DNA of 40,503 nucleotides. Origin: Pseudomonas psychrophila HA-4 (GTDB taxonomy: Bacteria > Pseudomonadota > Gammaproteobacteria > Pseudomonadales > Pseudomonadaceae). The notes below the pieces were generated by a model, which worked only from the letters and a program-made list of their open reading frames with translations, was not told where the DNA came from and made no database searches. Shown one piece after another: positions 1 through 7,938 of this stretch. The translations under genes were made by a program, and so were the position numbers. Each line of letters begins with the position of its first letter. Position 1 is the first letter of the stretch. The DNA lies in the NCBI RefSeq assembly GCF_000282975.1, contig NZ_ALJC01000067.1, positions 1-40,503 of the forward strand. Direction: 5' to 3'.

Positions 1-183
1 GGCGTAATTCGGCTGTGGGTAGACGATAACTGCTTGAATCAACACCTGGTCGCCAGCGCCCAAGCAGAGATTGAGCCATTAGGCCCTGATCAAGGTATGA
101 ACCACGGTAGGTACGCTTACCCAATCAAAGAGTCGACCAAACGCTACATCGAACGTTATGGCATCCCCTATGGCAGTTGGTAG
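1..183 (+). CDS. C-terminal end of an unrecognised protein
   Basis: The first reading frame is open from the first base of the window to a TAG stop and encodes 60 residues ending in IERYGIPYGSW. The start lies outside the window, so only the tail is visible. It is rich in polar and aromatic residues and has no membrane segment. I do not recognise the family. Codon use is compatible with a real Pseudomonas gene, but the fragment is too short to assign a role. The next gene lies on the opposite strand and converges on it, separated by 87 bases. Confidence 0.5.
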   Translation, partial: GVIRLWVDDNCLNQHLVASAQAEIEPLGPDQGMNHGRYAYPIKESTKRYIERYGIPYGSW

Positions 184-270
184 TGTCATCTGTAGTCGCT
201 GGGCTGCGCAGCGGCCCTGCTGTTGAGGCGCTTATCGCAGTCTGCGCCAGCGACCACAGAGGTTCGTCGG

Positions 271-648
271 TTAAGGTTTGGCCACGTGCCACACGTCTTT
301 CATGCCATCACCCGCCATATCACCCGCTTTCGCGTCTTTTACAAAGGTGTACAGCGGCTTGCCGTCATAAGCCCACTGTTTAGAGCCGTCATCGCGTGTG
401 ACGATGCTCCACTTACCCATATTTTTGTGGTCTCCTTGCACCATCAATGGCGGCCAATTCTTGGCGCACGTGTCATTACACATCGATTTGCCGCCCGCAT
501 CTTTGTCGAAGGTGTAGAGCGTCATGCCGTTGTGGTCGACCAGCATCCCGTCCTTGGTCATCGCCGGATCAGCCGCAAACGCCAGCCCCGGCAAAGCCAA
601 TGCGGCAGCGACCAGTAATGCTTTTAGGGAAAAACTACTGTGAGTCAT
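271..648 (-). CDS. Small secreted COG4315-type repeat protein
   Basis: This encodes 125 residues. A signal peptide (hydrophobic run ALLVAAALALPGLAFA, cleavage after AFA) predicts export to the periplasm. The mature part has two copies of the 'secreted repeat of unknown function' pattern: DGMLVDHNGMTLYTFDKD with a CNDTCAKNWPP segment, then GSKQWAYDGKPLYTFVKD. Paired cysteines and the LYTF/W-rich repeats are typical of the COG4315 family of predicted lipoproteins; no lipobox cysteine is visible here. The ATG at 648 was chosen because AAAGGACG lies just upstream and the signal peptide begins there; the frame is open 17 codons further upstream. Biochemical function is unknown. Confidence 0.85.
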   Translation of the reverse strand: MTHSSFSLKALLVAAALALPGLAFAADPAMTKDGMLVDHNGMTLYTFDKDAGGKSMCNDTCAKNWPPLMVQGDHKNMGKWSIVTRDDGSKQWAYDGKPLYTFVKDAKAGDMAGDGMKDVWHVAKP

Positions 649-729
649 GGGAATCGTCCTTTTTGTGGTTGTACGATTTGAACTCAAAGCGTAGTTCACT
701 AAGCTGCCAAGCGTGTTCCACCCCCAAAG

Positions 730-747
730 CTGTCACACGACTGCAAT
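730..747 (+). promoter_or_regulatory. Pho box upstream of phoB
   Basis: Two PhoB half-sites in tandem, CTGTCAC and CTGCAAT, begin 11 bases apart, which is the spacing of the known Pho box. The first half is a near-perfect match to CTGTCAT; the second matches five of seven positions. A possible -10 (TATCTA, 756-761) follows at a suitable distance, and phoB starts at 801. This suggests PhoB autoactivation under phosphate limitation. It is inferred from the motif only. Confidence 0.7.
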
Positions 748-800
748 AATTCCGTTATCTAATGCGCCACAAGACAGTTAAATGACACGAGGGTTACGGC

Positions 801-1493
801 ATGGTTGGCAGGAGCATTTTGATCGTTGATGACGAGGCCCCGATCCGCGAGATGATCGCCGTGGCCTTGGAAATGGCTGGCTACGACTGCCTTGAAGCCG
901 ATAATGCCCAGGACGCCCATGCCATCATCGTGGACCGTAAACCTGATCTGATTCTGCTCGACTGGATGCTGCCGGGCGGCACGTCGGGTATCGAGTTGGC
1001 CCGCCGCCTCAAGCGCGAAGAGCTGACCAACGATATTCCGATCATCATGCTCACCGCCAAAGGCGAAGAGGACAACAAGATCCAGGGTCTGGAAGTGGGC
1101 GCTGATGATTACATCACTAAGCCTTTTTCCCCGCGTGAACTGGTGGCGCGCCTCAAGGCCGTGTTGCGCCGAGCAGGCCCGGCTGACAACGAGTCTCCGA
1201 TTGAAATCGGCGGCTTACTGCTCGACCCCATCAGCCACCGTGTGACCATCGACGGCACCCCGGCTGAAATGGGCCCGACCGAATATCGCCTGCTGCAATT
1301 TTTCATGACCCACCAAGAACGCGCCTACACCCGCGGCCAACTGCTGGACCAGGTATGGGGCGGCAACGTATACGTTGAAGAGCGTACCGTGGACGTACAC
1401 ATCCGCCGCCTGCGCAAAGCCCTCGGCGAGGCTTACGAAAATCTGGTACAAACCGTGCGCGGCACCGGCTACCGGTTTTCCACGAAGGCTTAA
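801..1493 (+). CDS. phoB: Phosphate regulon response regulator PhoB
   Basis: PhoB is the DNA-binding response regulator of the phosphate starvation response; phosphorylated by PhoR, it activates genes through Pho boxes. The protein has 230 residues, the usual length. The receiver domain (about 1-120) shows the acidic pair D10/D11, phospho-acceptor D54 in [11 protein letters not shown]85 and K107 in [10 protein letters not shown]. The winged-helix OmpR/PhoB domain follows (about 130-228), with [17 protein letters not shown] and the C-terminal VRGTGYRFS motif. GAGGG lies upstream of the ATG. A Pho box precedes the gene and phoR follows on the same strand, separated by 98 bases that contain a repeat element. 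Confidence 0.97.
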   Translation: MVGRSILIVDDEAPIREMIAVALEMAGYDCLEADNAQDAHAIIVDRKPDLILLDWMLPGGTSGIELARRLKREELTNDIPIIMLTAKGEEDNKIQGLEVGADDYITKPFSPRELVARLKAVLRRAGPADNESPIEIGGLLLDPISHRVTIDGTPAEMGPTEYRLLQFFMTHQERAYTRGQLLDQVWGGNVYVEERTVDVHIRRLRKALGEAYENLVQTVRGTGYRFSTKA

Positions 1494-1495
1494 AA

Positions 1496-1568
1496 GCAGC
1501 TGCAAGCTATCAGCCTCAAGCGGCAAGATTAAAGCGGCTCAGTCTTTAGCTTGAGGCTTGTAACTTGG
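1496..1568 (+). repeat. Intergenic imperfect palindrome between phoB and phoR
   Basis: An imperfect inverted repeat built from AGCTGCAAGCT, CCTCAAGCGGCAAG and their opposite, CTTGAGGCTTGTAACTTG. It belongs to the same family as the elements at 24497-24588 and 27431-27502. It fills almost the entire gap after the phoB stop and ends within the upstream TTG codon of the phoR frame. Such AAGC/GCTT-rich palindromes are common between Pseudomonas genes. It could form an RNA hairpin in the phoB-phoR transcript. Confidence 0.75.
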
Positions 1569-1591
1569 CGCTCACAACAGGACTTGTGACC

Positions 1592-2914
1592 TTGAATCAA
1601 AATTGGCATGGCACTCTGATTCGTCATTTGTTGCTGTTGATCACCGGCTGTCTGTTAGTCGGGCTGATCAGTGGTTACTACGGCTGGAGCCTGGCCGTTG
1701 GCTTGGGCCTCTACCTAGGCTGGACCCTCAAACAATTGCTGCGTCTGCACGATTGGCTGCGCCATCACCAACCCGACGAAGCGCCGCCAGATGGTTATGG
1801 CCTGTGGGGTGATGTGTTTGACAGCATCTACAACCTGCAACGCCGCGACCAACGGGTACGCGGGCGCCTGCAAGCGGTGATCGACCGGGTGCAAGAGTCG
1901 ACGGCCGCGCTCAAAGACGCGGTGGTGATGCTCGACAGCGATGGCAACCTCGAATGGTGGAACCGCGCCGCAGAGACCTTGCTGGGCCTCAAGACGCCGC
2001 AAGACAGTGGCCAGCCGGTCACCAACTTGGTGCGCCACCCACGCTTCAAGGAGTACTTCGAGAGCAACAACTACAACGAGCCGTTGGACATTCCTTCGCC
2101 GGTCAACGATCACCTGCGCATCCAGCTTTACATCACCCGCTATGGCAATAACGAGCACCTGATGCTCGTGCGCGACGTCACCCGCCTTCACCAGCTCGAA
2201 CAAATGCGCAAAGACTTCATCGCCAACGTGTCCCATGAACTGCGCACACCATTGACGGTGATCTGCGGCTATTTAGAGACCCTGCTCGATAACGTCGAAG
2301 ACGTGAACCCGCGCTGGAAACGCCCGCTGTCACAAATGCAGCAACAGGGCGAACGCATGCAGACGCTGCTCAACGACCTGCTGCTACTGGCCAAGCTCGA
2401 AGCCACTGACTACCCCTCGGACAACCAGCCCGTGCCCATTGACGCCTTGCTGCGCTCGATCAAAGGTGACGCGCAGGCCTTGTCCGGGCAGCGCAACCAA
2501 ACCATTACCCTCGACGTTGAAACCGATGTCGCGCTAAAAGGCAGTGAAGCCGAGCTGCGCAGCGCGTTTTCCAACTTGGTATTCAACGCCGTCAAATACA
2601 CCCCTGACGGGGGTTCCATTCGTATTCGCTGGTGGGCAGACCACTTGGGCGCACACCTGAGCGTGCAAGATTCGGGGGTGGGCATCGACAACAAGCACTT
2701 GCCACGCCTGACCGAGCGTTTCTATCGCGTTGACTCCAGCCGCAACGCCAACACTGGCGGCACAGGGCTGGGGCTGGCCATCGTCAAACACGTGCTGCTG
2801 CGCCATCGCGGGCATCTGGAAATCAGCAGCGTACTGGGCCACGGCAGCACCTTTACCTGCCAGTTCGCCCCGGCGCAGGTCATAAAACCGAACATCCGGG
2901 CGTCGATCCACTGA
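1592..2914 (+). CDS. phoR: Phosphate regulon sensor histidine kinase PhoR
   Basis: PhoR is the membrane sensor kinase that phosphorylates PhoB when phosphate is scarce. The protein has 440 residues. Two N-terminal membrane segments (about 8-25 and 29-48) are followed by a linker, a PAS domain (about 95-195, with VMLDSDGNLEWWNRAA), the HisKA domain with H215 in NVSHELRTPLTV, and an ATPase domain with N box, DSGVGI and GGTGLGLAIVKH. I chose a TTG start because CAGGA lies nine to ten bases upstream and the protein then begins MNQNWHGTLIRHLL, as I remember for PhoR in Pseudomonas. An upstream in-frame TTG at 1565 would overlap the intergenic repeat. phoB precedes it. Confidence 0.95.
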   Translation: MNQNWHGTLIRHLLLLITGCLLVGLISGYYGWSLAVGLGLYLGWTLKQLLRLHDWLRHHQPDEAPPDGYGLWGDVFDSIYNLQRRDQRVRGRLQAVIDRVQESTAALKDAVVMLDSDGNLEWWNRAAETLLGLKTPQDSGQPVTNLVRHPRFKEYFESNNYNEPLDIPSPVNDHLRIQLYITRYGNNEHLMLVRDVTRLHQLEQMRKDFIANVSHELRTPLTVICGYLETLLDNVEDVNPRWKRPLSQMQQQGERMQTLLNDLLLLAKLEATDYPSDNQPVPIDALLRSIKGDAQALSGQRNQTITLDVETDVALKGSEAELRSAFSNLVFNAVKYTPDGGSIRIRWWADHLGAHLSVQDSGVGIDNKHLPRLTERFYRVDSSRNANTGGTGLGLAIVKHVLLRHRGHLEISSVLGHGSTFTCQFAPAQVIKPNIRASIH

Positions 2915-2970
2915 CACATGTGGCAATAACCCACTAGGCAAGTGCCGCATCAGCCGCTACATTGCTCGGC

Positions 2971-2993
2971 CGGGGCCTGTTTTTCAGGCCCCG
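2971..2993 (+). terminator. Hairpin after phoR
   Basis: A perfect 9-bp stem (CGGGGCCTG / CAGGCCCCG) with a five-T loop sits between the phoR stop and the next gene. There is no T tract after the stem, so it may be a weak terminator or a processing hairpin. Confidence 0.55.
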
Positions 2994-3039
2994 AGTCCAT
3001 CCCCCCTATTCGCAATAACGGAACCCGTAAAACTCCATC

Positions 3040-4380
3040 ATGGACCCTTCCCCTGGCTTGACCCTCGCAACACTCTTCGCCGATTTCGGCATGATTCTTT
3101 TTGCTCTGATCCTGGTTTTGCTCAACGGTTTTTTCGTTGCGGCTGAATTTGCCATGGTCAAACTGCGCTCGACCCGCGTCGAGGCCATCGCAGACGTGAA
3201 CGGCTGGCGCGGACAGATCCTGCGCACCGTGCACAACCAACTCGACGCTTACCTGTCCGCCTGCCAGTTGGGCATTACGCTGGCATCGCTAGGCCTAGGC
3301 TGGGTCGGCGAGCCGGCGTTTGCGCACCTGCTTGAGCCACTGCTCGGCGCGCTGGGCGTTCAGTCGCCTGAAGTGATCAAGGGCGTATCGTTCTTTGCCG
3401 CCTTCTTCATCATTTCGTACCTGCACATCGTGGTCGGCGAACTGGCCCCTAAATCGTGGGCCATTCGCAAGCCAGAGGCGTTGTCCCTGTGGACCGCCGT
3501 GCCGCTGTACCTGTTCTATTGGGCCATGTACCCGGCGATTTACCTGCTTAACGCCAGCGCCAACACCATCTTGCGTATTGCTGGCCAAGGCGAGCCCGGC
3601 GCTCATCACGATCACGCCTACAGCCGCGAAGAACTCAAGCTCATCCTGCACTCCAGCCGTGGTCAAGATCCAAGCGACCAAGGCATGCGCGTACTGGCCT
3701 CAGCCGTTGAAATGGGCGAGCTGGAAGTGGTCGACTGGGCCAACTCCCGCGAAGACCTAGTAACCCTCGACTCCAAAGCCCCGCTCAAGGAAATCCTGGC
3801 GCTGTTCCGTCGTCACAAGTTCAGCCGCTACCCGGTCTACGACGCCCAAACAAACACCTTTTTGGGGCTGTTGCACATCAAGGATTTGCTGCTTGAACTG
3901 GCCGATCTTGAGCACTTGCCCGAGACCTTCAACCTTGAAGAACTGACCCGCCCACTGGAACGTGTGTCGCGCCACATGCCACTGTCGCAGCTGCTGGAGC
4001 AGTTCCGTAAAGGCGGCGCGCACTTTGCGCTGGTCGAAGAAGCTGACGGCAAAGTGGTCGGCTACCTGACCATGGAAGACGTACTCGAAGTGCTGGTGGG
4101 CGATATTCAGGACGAACACCGCAAGGCTGAGCGCGGCATCCTCTCGTACCAGCCGGGCAAACTGCTGGTGCGTGGCGACACGCCGCTATTCAAAATCGAG
4201 CGCCTGCTGGGCGTCGACCTGGACCACGTCGAGGCCGAAACCATTGCAGGGCTGATCTACGACACCCTCAAGCGTGTGCCCGAAGAAGAAGAGCAACTGG
4301 AAGTCGAAGGCCTGCGCATCATCATCAAAAAGATGAAAGGCCCGAAAATCGTATTGGCCAAAGTGCTTAAGCTCGACTGA
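3040..4380 (+). CDS. CorC/HlyC-family membrane protein with CBS domains
   Basis: This encodes 446 residues with the order DUF21 (CNNM) membrane domain (about 1-200, starting with hydrophobic FGMILFALILVLLNGFFVA and the AAEFAMVKLRSTRVE motif), a CBS pair (about 215-335, with KFSRYPVYD and GYLTMEDVLEVLVGDI) and a C-terminal CorC_HlyC domain (about 355-440). The family was first named after haemolysins, but members are implicated in Mg2+ or Co2+ handling. A metal-ion transport or regulatory role is therefore more likely than haemolysis; the substrate cannot be read from the sequence. It follows phoR by 125 bases with a hairpin between them. Sharing a transcript with phoBR is possible but not shown. 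Confidence 0.9.
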   Translation: MDPSPGLTLATLFADFGMILFALILVLLNGFFVAAEFAMVKLRSTRVEAIADVNGWRGQILRTVHNQLDAYLSACQLGITLASLGLGWVGEPAFAHLLEPLLGALGVQSPEVIKGVSFFAAFFIISYLHIVVGELAPKSWAIRKPEALSLWTAVPLYLFYWAMYPAIYLLNASANTILRIAGQGEPGAHHDHAYSREELKLILHSSRGQDPSDQGMRVLASAVEMGELEVVDWANSREDLVTLDSKAPLKEILALFRRHKFSRYPVYDAQTNTFLGLLHIKDLLLELADLEHLPETFNLEELTRPLERVSRHMPLSQLLEQFRKGGAHFALVEEADGKVVGYLTMEDVLEVLVGDIQDEHRKAERGILSYQPGKLLVRGDTPLFKIERLLGVDLDHVEAETIAGLIYDTLKRVPEEEEQLEVEGLRIIIKKMKGPKIVLAKVLKLD

Positions 4381-4389
4381 CACGATTTA

Positions 4390-4536
4390 CGTAGCAGTTG
4401 CTGAGTTCAGCGAGGCTGCGTCCGGTGGCGAAGCCATCGTAAATTCAGGCTGCGTGGTCTTGCTGATAGAACACGTGCTTAGTCTTTGCGATCGCTGCGC
4501 AATCGGACGTAGCCTCGTCCCTCGGCAACGGCTACG
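4390..4536. repeat. Long inverted-repeat element, diverged copy A
   Basis: The left arm (4390-4424, starting CGTAGCAGTTGC and ending GCGTCCG) and right arm (4504-4536, starting CGGACGTAGCCTCG and ending GCTACG) are related to the perfect 34-base arms of the copies at 10346-10468 and 17247-17394. Here the arms have substitutions and a one-base insertion. The interior keeps GCGAAGC, ATCGTAAA and a CTGCGCA segment near the right arm. It begins 10 bases after the stop codon of the CorC/HlyC gene. It has no ORF of its own. It explains about half of the 304-base gap before the citrate transporter gene; I see nothing else in the rest except that gene's leader. Confidence 0.85.
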
Positions 4537-4684
4537 AAACCTGCCCGCCCCTCCGATATTTCCCCGGCGAAAGCTGGCTGAAAGCAATCCCCTCTAGCAT
4601 CCCGTCACCTCCGGCATAGACCGGCTCGCCTGACCGCCACTCGCGGCCAGTGCCTTGTGCACAACAATAAAAACGGTGATTGCT

Positions 4685-5995
4685 ATGATGCTGACCTTCC
4701 TTGGCTTTGCCATGGTCATTACGTTCATGTACCTGATCATGACCAGGCGCTTGTCTGCCCTGATCGCGCTGATTCTTGTCCCTATCCTGTTCGCTATTTT
4801 CGGTGGTTTTGCCACCCAAATCGGCCCGATGATGCTCGCTGGCATCACCAAACTCGCCCCCACGGGCGTGATGCTGATGTTCGCCATCCTCTACTTCGCC
4901 CTGATGATCGACTCCGGGCTGTTTGACCCCGCCGTGCGCAAGATCCTCAAACTGGTCAAAGGTGACCCGCTCAAAATTTCGGTCGGGACCGCCGTACTGG
5001 CGCTGGTGGTGTCTCTGGACGGCGACGGCGCAACCACCTACATGATTTGCGTGGCGGCCATGCTGCCGCTCTACAGCCGCATTGGTATGAGCCCGAGGAT
5101 CATGGCCGGCCTGATTATTCTGGCCGGTGGGGTAATGAACATGACCCCATGGGGCGGCCCGACTGCTCGTGCTGCCAGTGCGCTGCATGTCGACCCTTCC
5201 GATATTTTTGTGCCGATGATCCCGGCCATGTTCGCCGGGGTGCTGGCGATTCTGGCGATTGCCTGGTTTTACGGCAAACGTGAGCGCGCCCGTCTGGGTG
5301 AACTGCACGTGCAAGGCGACGAAATTGACCACAGCGAGATCAGCGTGTCGCAGTTCCCGGACGCTCGCCGTCCTAAGCTGATCTGGTTCAATGGTGCGCT
5401 GACCTTTGTGTTGATGGTCGCCTTGATAGCAGGCCTGCTGCCATTGCCGGTGTTGTTCATGGTCGCGTTCAGCATCGCCATGATCGTCAACTACCCGTGC
5501 CTGCAACAGCAAAAAGACCGCGTTGCAGCCCATGCGGGCAGCGTGTTAGCGGTGGTCGGCCTGATCTTCGCAGCCGGTATTTTCACCGGCATCCTGTCCG
5601 GCACGGGCATGGTCGATGCCATGTCGAAAAGCCTGCTGGGCGTGATCCCGCCTGCGCTGGGGCCTTATCTGGCGGTGATTACAGCGCTGGTGAGCATGCC
5701 GTTTACCTTCTTCATGTCTAACGACGCGTTCTACTACGGCGTATTGCCGGTCTTGGCCGAAGCCGCCAGCCATTACGGCATTACTGCCGTCGAAATGGCC
5801 CGTGCCTCGATTGTGGGGCAGCCGGTGCATTTGCTCAGCCCGCTGGTTCCATCGACCTACTTGCTGGTGGCGTTGGCCGGTATCGAGTTTGGCGAGCACC
5901 AGCGTTTCACCCTCAAATGGGCGATTCTGGTGTGCTTGTGCATCTTGGTCGCGGCACTGCTGCTGGGCACCTTCCCGCTGTACAGCACCCTTTAA
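4685..5995 (+). CDS. CitMHS-family citrate transporter
   Basis: This encodes 436 residues with about 11-12 hydrophobic segments and matches the CitMHS family, secondary transporters that take up citrate as a complex with Mg2+, Ca2+ or other divalent metals by symport with protons. Characteristic stretches are VSLDGDGATTYMICVAAML, GGVMNMTPWGGPTARAA and the C-terminal MSNDAFYYGVLPVLAE. It acts in the inner membrane. The start at 4685 follows GGTGA (4675-4679); the adjacent ATG at 4688 is an alternative. It stands alone between copy A of the inverted-repeat element and a strong hairpin at 6004. The metal preference cannot be told. Confidence 0.9.
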   Translation: MMLTFLGFAMVITFMYLIMTRRLSALIALILVPILFAIFGGFATQIGPMMLAGITKLAPTGVMLMFAILYFALMIDSGLFDPAVRKILKLVKGDPLKISVGTAVLALVVSLDGDGATTYMICVAAMLPLYSRIGMSPRIMAGLIILAGGVMNMTPWGGPTARAASALHVDPSDIFVPMIPAMFAGVLAILAIAWFYGKRERARLGELHVQGDEIDHSEISVSQFPDARRPKLIWFNGALTFVLMVALIAGLLPLPVLFMVAFSIAMIVNYPCLQQQKDRVAAHAGSVLAVVGLIFAAGIFTGILSGTGMVDAMSKSLLGVIPPALGPYLAVITALVSMPFTFFMSNDAFYYGVLPVLAEAASHYGITAVEMARASIVGQPVHLLSPLVPSTYLLVALAGIEFGEHQRFTLKWAILVCLCILVAALLLGTFPLYSTL

Positions 5996-6003
5996 TCGAT
6001 TCT

Positions 6004-6047
6004 TGTAGCCGCTGCCGAAGGCAACGCAGCCTGCGGCAGCGGCTACA
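6004..6047. repeat. REP-type palindrome / possible terminator
   Basis: A perfect 14-bp stem, TGTAGCCGCTGCCG pairing with CGGCAGCGGCTACA, surrounds a 16-base loop. It starts eight bases after the citrate transporter stop codon. The TGTAGCCGCTGCCG arm recurs in shortened form at 36200-36233, so this is a repeat family. Its position suggests it also works as a transcription terminator or mRNA 3' end stabiliser. Confidence 0.7.
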
Positions 6048-6192
6048 GGTTTATGTTTCACACATGTTTCAACGCCCAGCCAGCTATGCAATGCTGGCGC
6101 TCTGCTCAATTTCCGTCTACAGCTTAAGAAACATCTGTAAGAACGGTCTGCAGCTATTTGATCCTTCGAAATTTCCTACACAGGGAGCCAGC

Positions 6193-7851
6193 ATGCTGAC
6201 CCTGCTCAATCTGCTTTCCGCTGTTGCCCTGCTTATTTGGGGCACGCACATCGTGCGAACCGGCATCTTGCGGGTCTACGGCACTAACCTGCGTCATGTC
6301 ATCGGGCAGAACGTGTCCAAACGCATGCTGGCTTTTGTCGCCGGTATTGTGGTCACGGCCATGGTGCAGAGCAGCAACGCCACCGCCATGCTGGTCACCT
6401 CTTTTGTTGGCCAAGGCTTGATGGCGCTCACGCCTGCGCTAGCGACCATGCTGGGGGCCGACGTCGGCACCGCGCTGATGGCCCGCGTGCTGACCTTCGA
6501 TCTCTCGTGGCTGTCGCCGCTGCTGATTTTTCTGGGTGTGATCTTTTTCCTGTCGCGCAAACAAACCCGCGCAGGCCAACTGGGCCGCGTTGGGATTGGC
6601 TTAGGCCTGATTATTCTGGCGCTGCAACTGATCGTCGAAGCTGCCGCGCCCATCACCCATGCGCAAGGCGTGAAGGTGATTTTTGCCTCGCTGACCGGTG
6701 ACCTGCTGCTCGACGCCTTGGTCGGTGCACTGTTTGCGATGGTCTCGTACTCAAGCCTGGCCGCCGTGCTGCTAACCGCCACATTAGCCGGCGCCGGGGT
6801 GATCAGCTTGCCGGTCGCGATTGGCCTGGTGATCGGGGCCAACATCGGCAGCGGTGTGCTGGCGTTTCTGAGTACCAGCATGCAGAACGCCGCCGGCCGC
6901 CAAGTGGCACTCGGCAGCCTGCTGTACAAACTGATTGGCCTGGTGTTAATCACGCCTGTGCTCACGCCGCTGGTGAACTGGATGGACACCCTGAGCTTCA
7001 GCGCCCAAGAACTGGTGATCGGCTTTCACTTGCTCTACAACACCAGCCGCTGTTTCTTGCTATTGCCGACCGTGGCCCCCATGGCCCGACTGTGCGCTTG
7101 GCTATTGCCGGAGCGTGAGCAACTCAACGCCAGCATAAAACCTCGCCACCTCGACCCGGCAGCCCTGGACACACCGAGCCTAGCGCTGACCAATGCCGTG
7201 CGTGAAACCCTGCGCATTGGCGACCTGATCGACACCATGTTGGTCAATATGCTCGACGTTTTGCGTGGCAAACAAACGTCCATGACTCAACAAATGCGTA
7301 CCCTCAGCGATGACGTCGAAGTGCTGTACAGCGCGGTCAAACTGTACTTGGCGCAAATGCCTCGCGAGGACTTGGGCGAGCACGACAGTCGGCGCTGGGC
7401 TGAAATCATTGAGTTGGCGATCAACCTCAAACTCGCCAGCGACCTCATCGAACGCATGCTGCGTAAAGTCCAGCAGCAAAAAACCTCGCAGCGCCGCTCG
7501 TTTTCAGAGACAGGGCTTGAGGAGTTGGTAGGCCTGCAAACGCAGTTGATCGAAAACCTGCGCTTGGGCCTGACGGTGTTCTTAAACGCCGACCCGGAAA
7601 GCGCACGCCAATTGCTGCGTGAAAAACGCCGCTTTCGCGCTCAGGAACGGCGCCTGGCCCACAACCACGTGAAACGCCTGCAACTCAAAATCACCCAAAG
7701 TATCGAAACCAGTTCCATGCACCTGGAACTGATTGCCGACATGCAGCGCCTTAACTCACTGTTTTGCGGCAGCGCCTACGTAGTGCTCGAAAACACCGAC
7801 ACGGGCGCCCTAGAACCCGATAACAGCATCGACACCGTGCATTCGCCTTGA
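6193..7851 (+). CDS. Na/Pi cotransporter family protein with PhoU-like C-terminus
   Basis: This encodes 552 residues. The N-terminal half (about 1-310) is a NptA/SLC34-type sodium/phosphate cotransporter domain with two repeated units; QSSNATAMLVTSFVGQGL is the first QSS motif and a matching segment, SYSSLAAVLLTATLAGAG, lies near residue 200. The C-terminal region (about 340-540) is helical and PhoU-like. The predicted role is sodium-linked phosphate import or export at the inner membrane. ATG at 6193 was chosen because GGGAG precedes it and the first membrane helix starts there; the frame is open far upstream. No convincing Pho box is visible upstream, although phoBR is only 3 kb away. Confidence 0.9.
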   Translation: MLTLLNLLSAVALLIWGTHIVRTGILRVYGTNLRHVIGQNVSKRMLAFVAGIVVTAMVQSSNATAMLVTSFVGQGLMALTPALATMLGADVGTALMARVLTFDLSWLSPLLIFLGVIFFLSRKQTRAGQLGRVGIGLGLIILALQLIVEAAAPITHAQGVKVIFASLTGDLLLDALVGALFAMVSYSSLAAVLLTATLAGAGVISLPVAIGLVIGANIGSGVLAFLSTSMQNAAGRQVALGSLLYKLIGLVLITPVLTPLVNWMDTLSFSAQELVIGFHLLYNTSRCFLLLPTVAPMARLCAWLLPEREQLNASIKPRHLDPAALDTPSLALTNAVRETLRIGDLIDTMLVNMLDVLRGKQTSMTQQMRTLSDDVEVLYSAVKLYLAQMPREDLGEHDSRRWAEIIELAINLKLASDLIERMLRKVQQQKTSQRRSFSETGLEELVGLQTQLIENLRLGLTVFLNADPESARQLLREKRRFRAQERRLAHNHVKRLQLKITQSIETSSMHLELIADMQRLNSLFCGSAYVVLENTDTGALEPDNSIDTVHSP

Positions 7852-7938
7852 ACGTTGCACGCAGGGCTGGTGTCAGTCTGTTAACAGCGTCTAACCTGCA
7901 CAGGCTGGATCAGGGATTCAGGGATAAAGGGACTTTTT

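Noticed and set aside
3040..4380. True haemolysin
   Set aside because: The HlyC/CorC name is historical; the DUF21-CBS-CorC layout points to ion transport, and no toxin features are seen.
4532..5533. 333-codon minus-strand frame opposite the citrate transporter
   Set aside because: Histidine/glutamine-rich shadow of a high-GC gene with no domain; the opposite strand encodes a clear membrane transporter.
5917..6192. Upstream extension of the Na/Pi cotransporter frame by 92 codons
   Set aside because: It would overlap the citrate transporter gene and cross a REP hairpin; the ATG at 6193 has a good GGGAG and starts the first membrane helix.
6294..6989. 231-codon minus-strand frame opposite the Na/Pi cotransporter
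   Set aside because: Serine/arginine/proline-rich translation typical of an antisense shadow; no binding site or motif.
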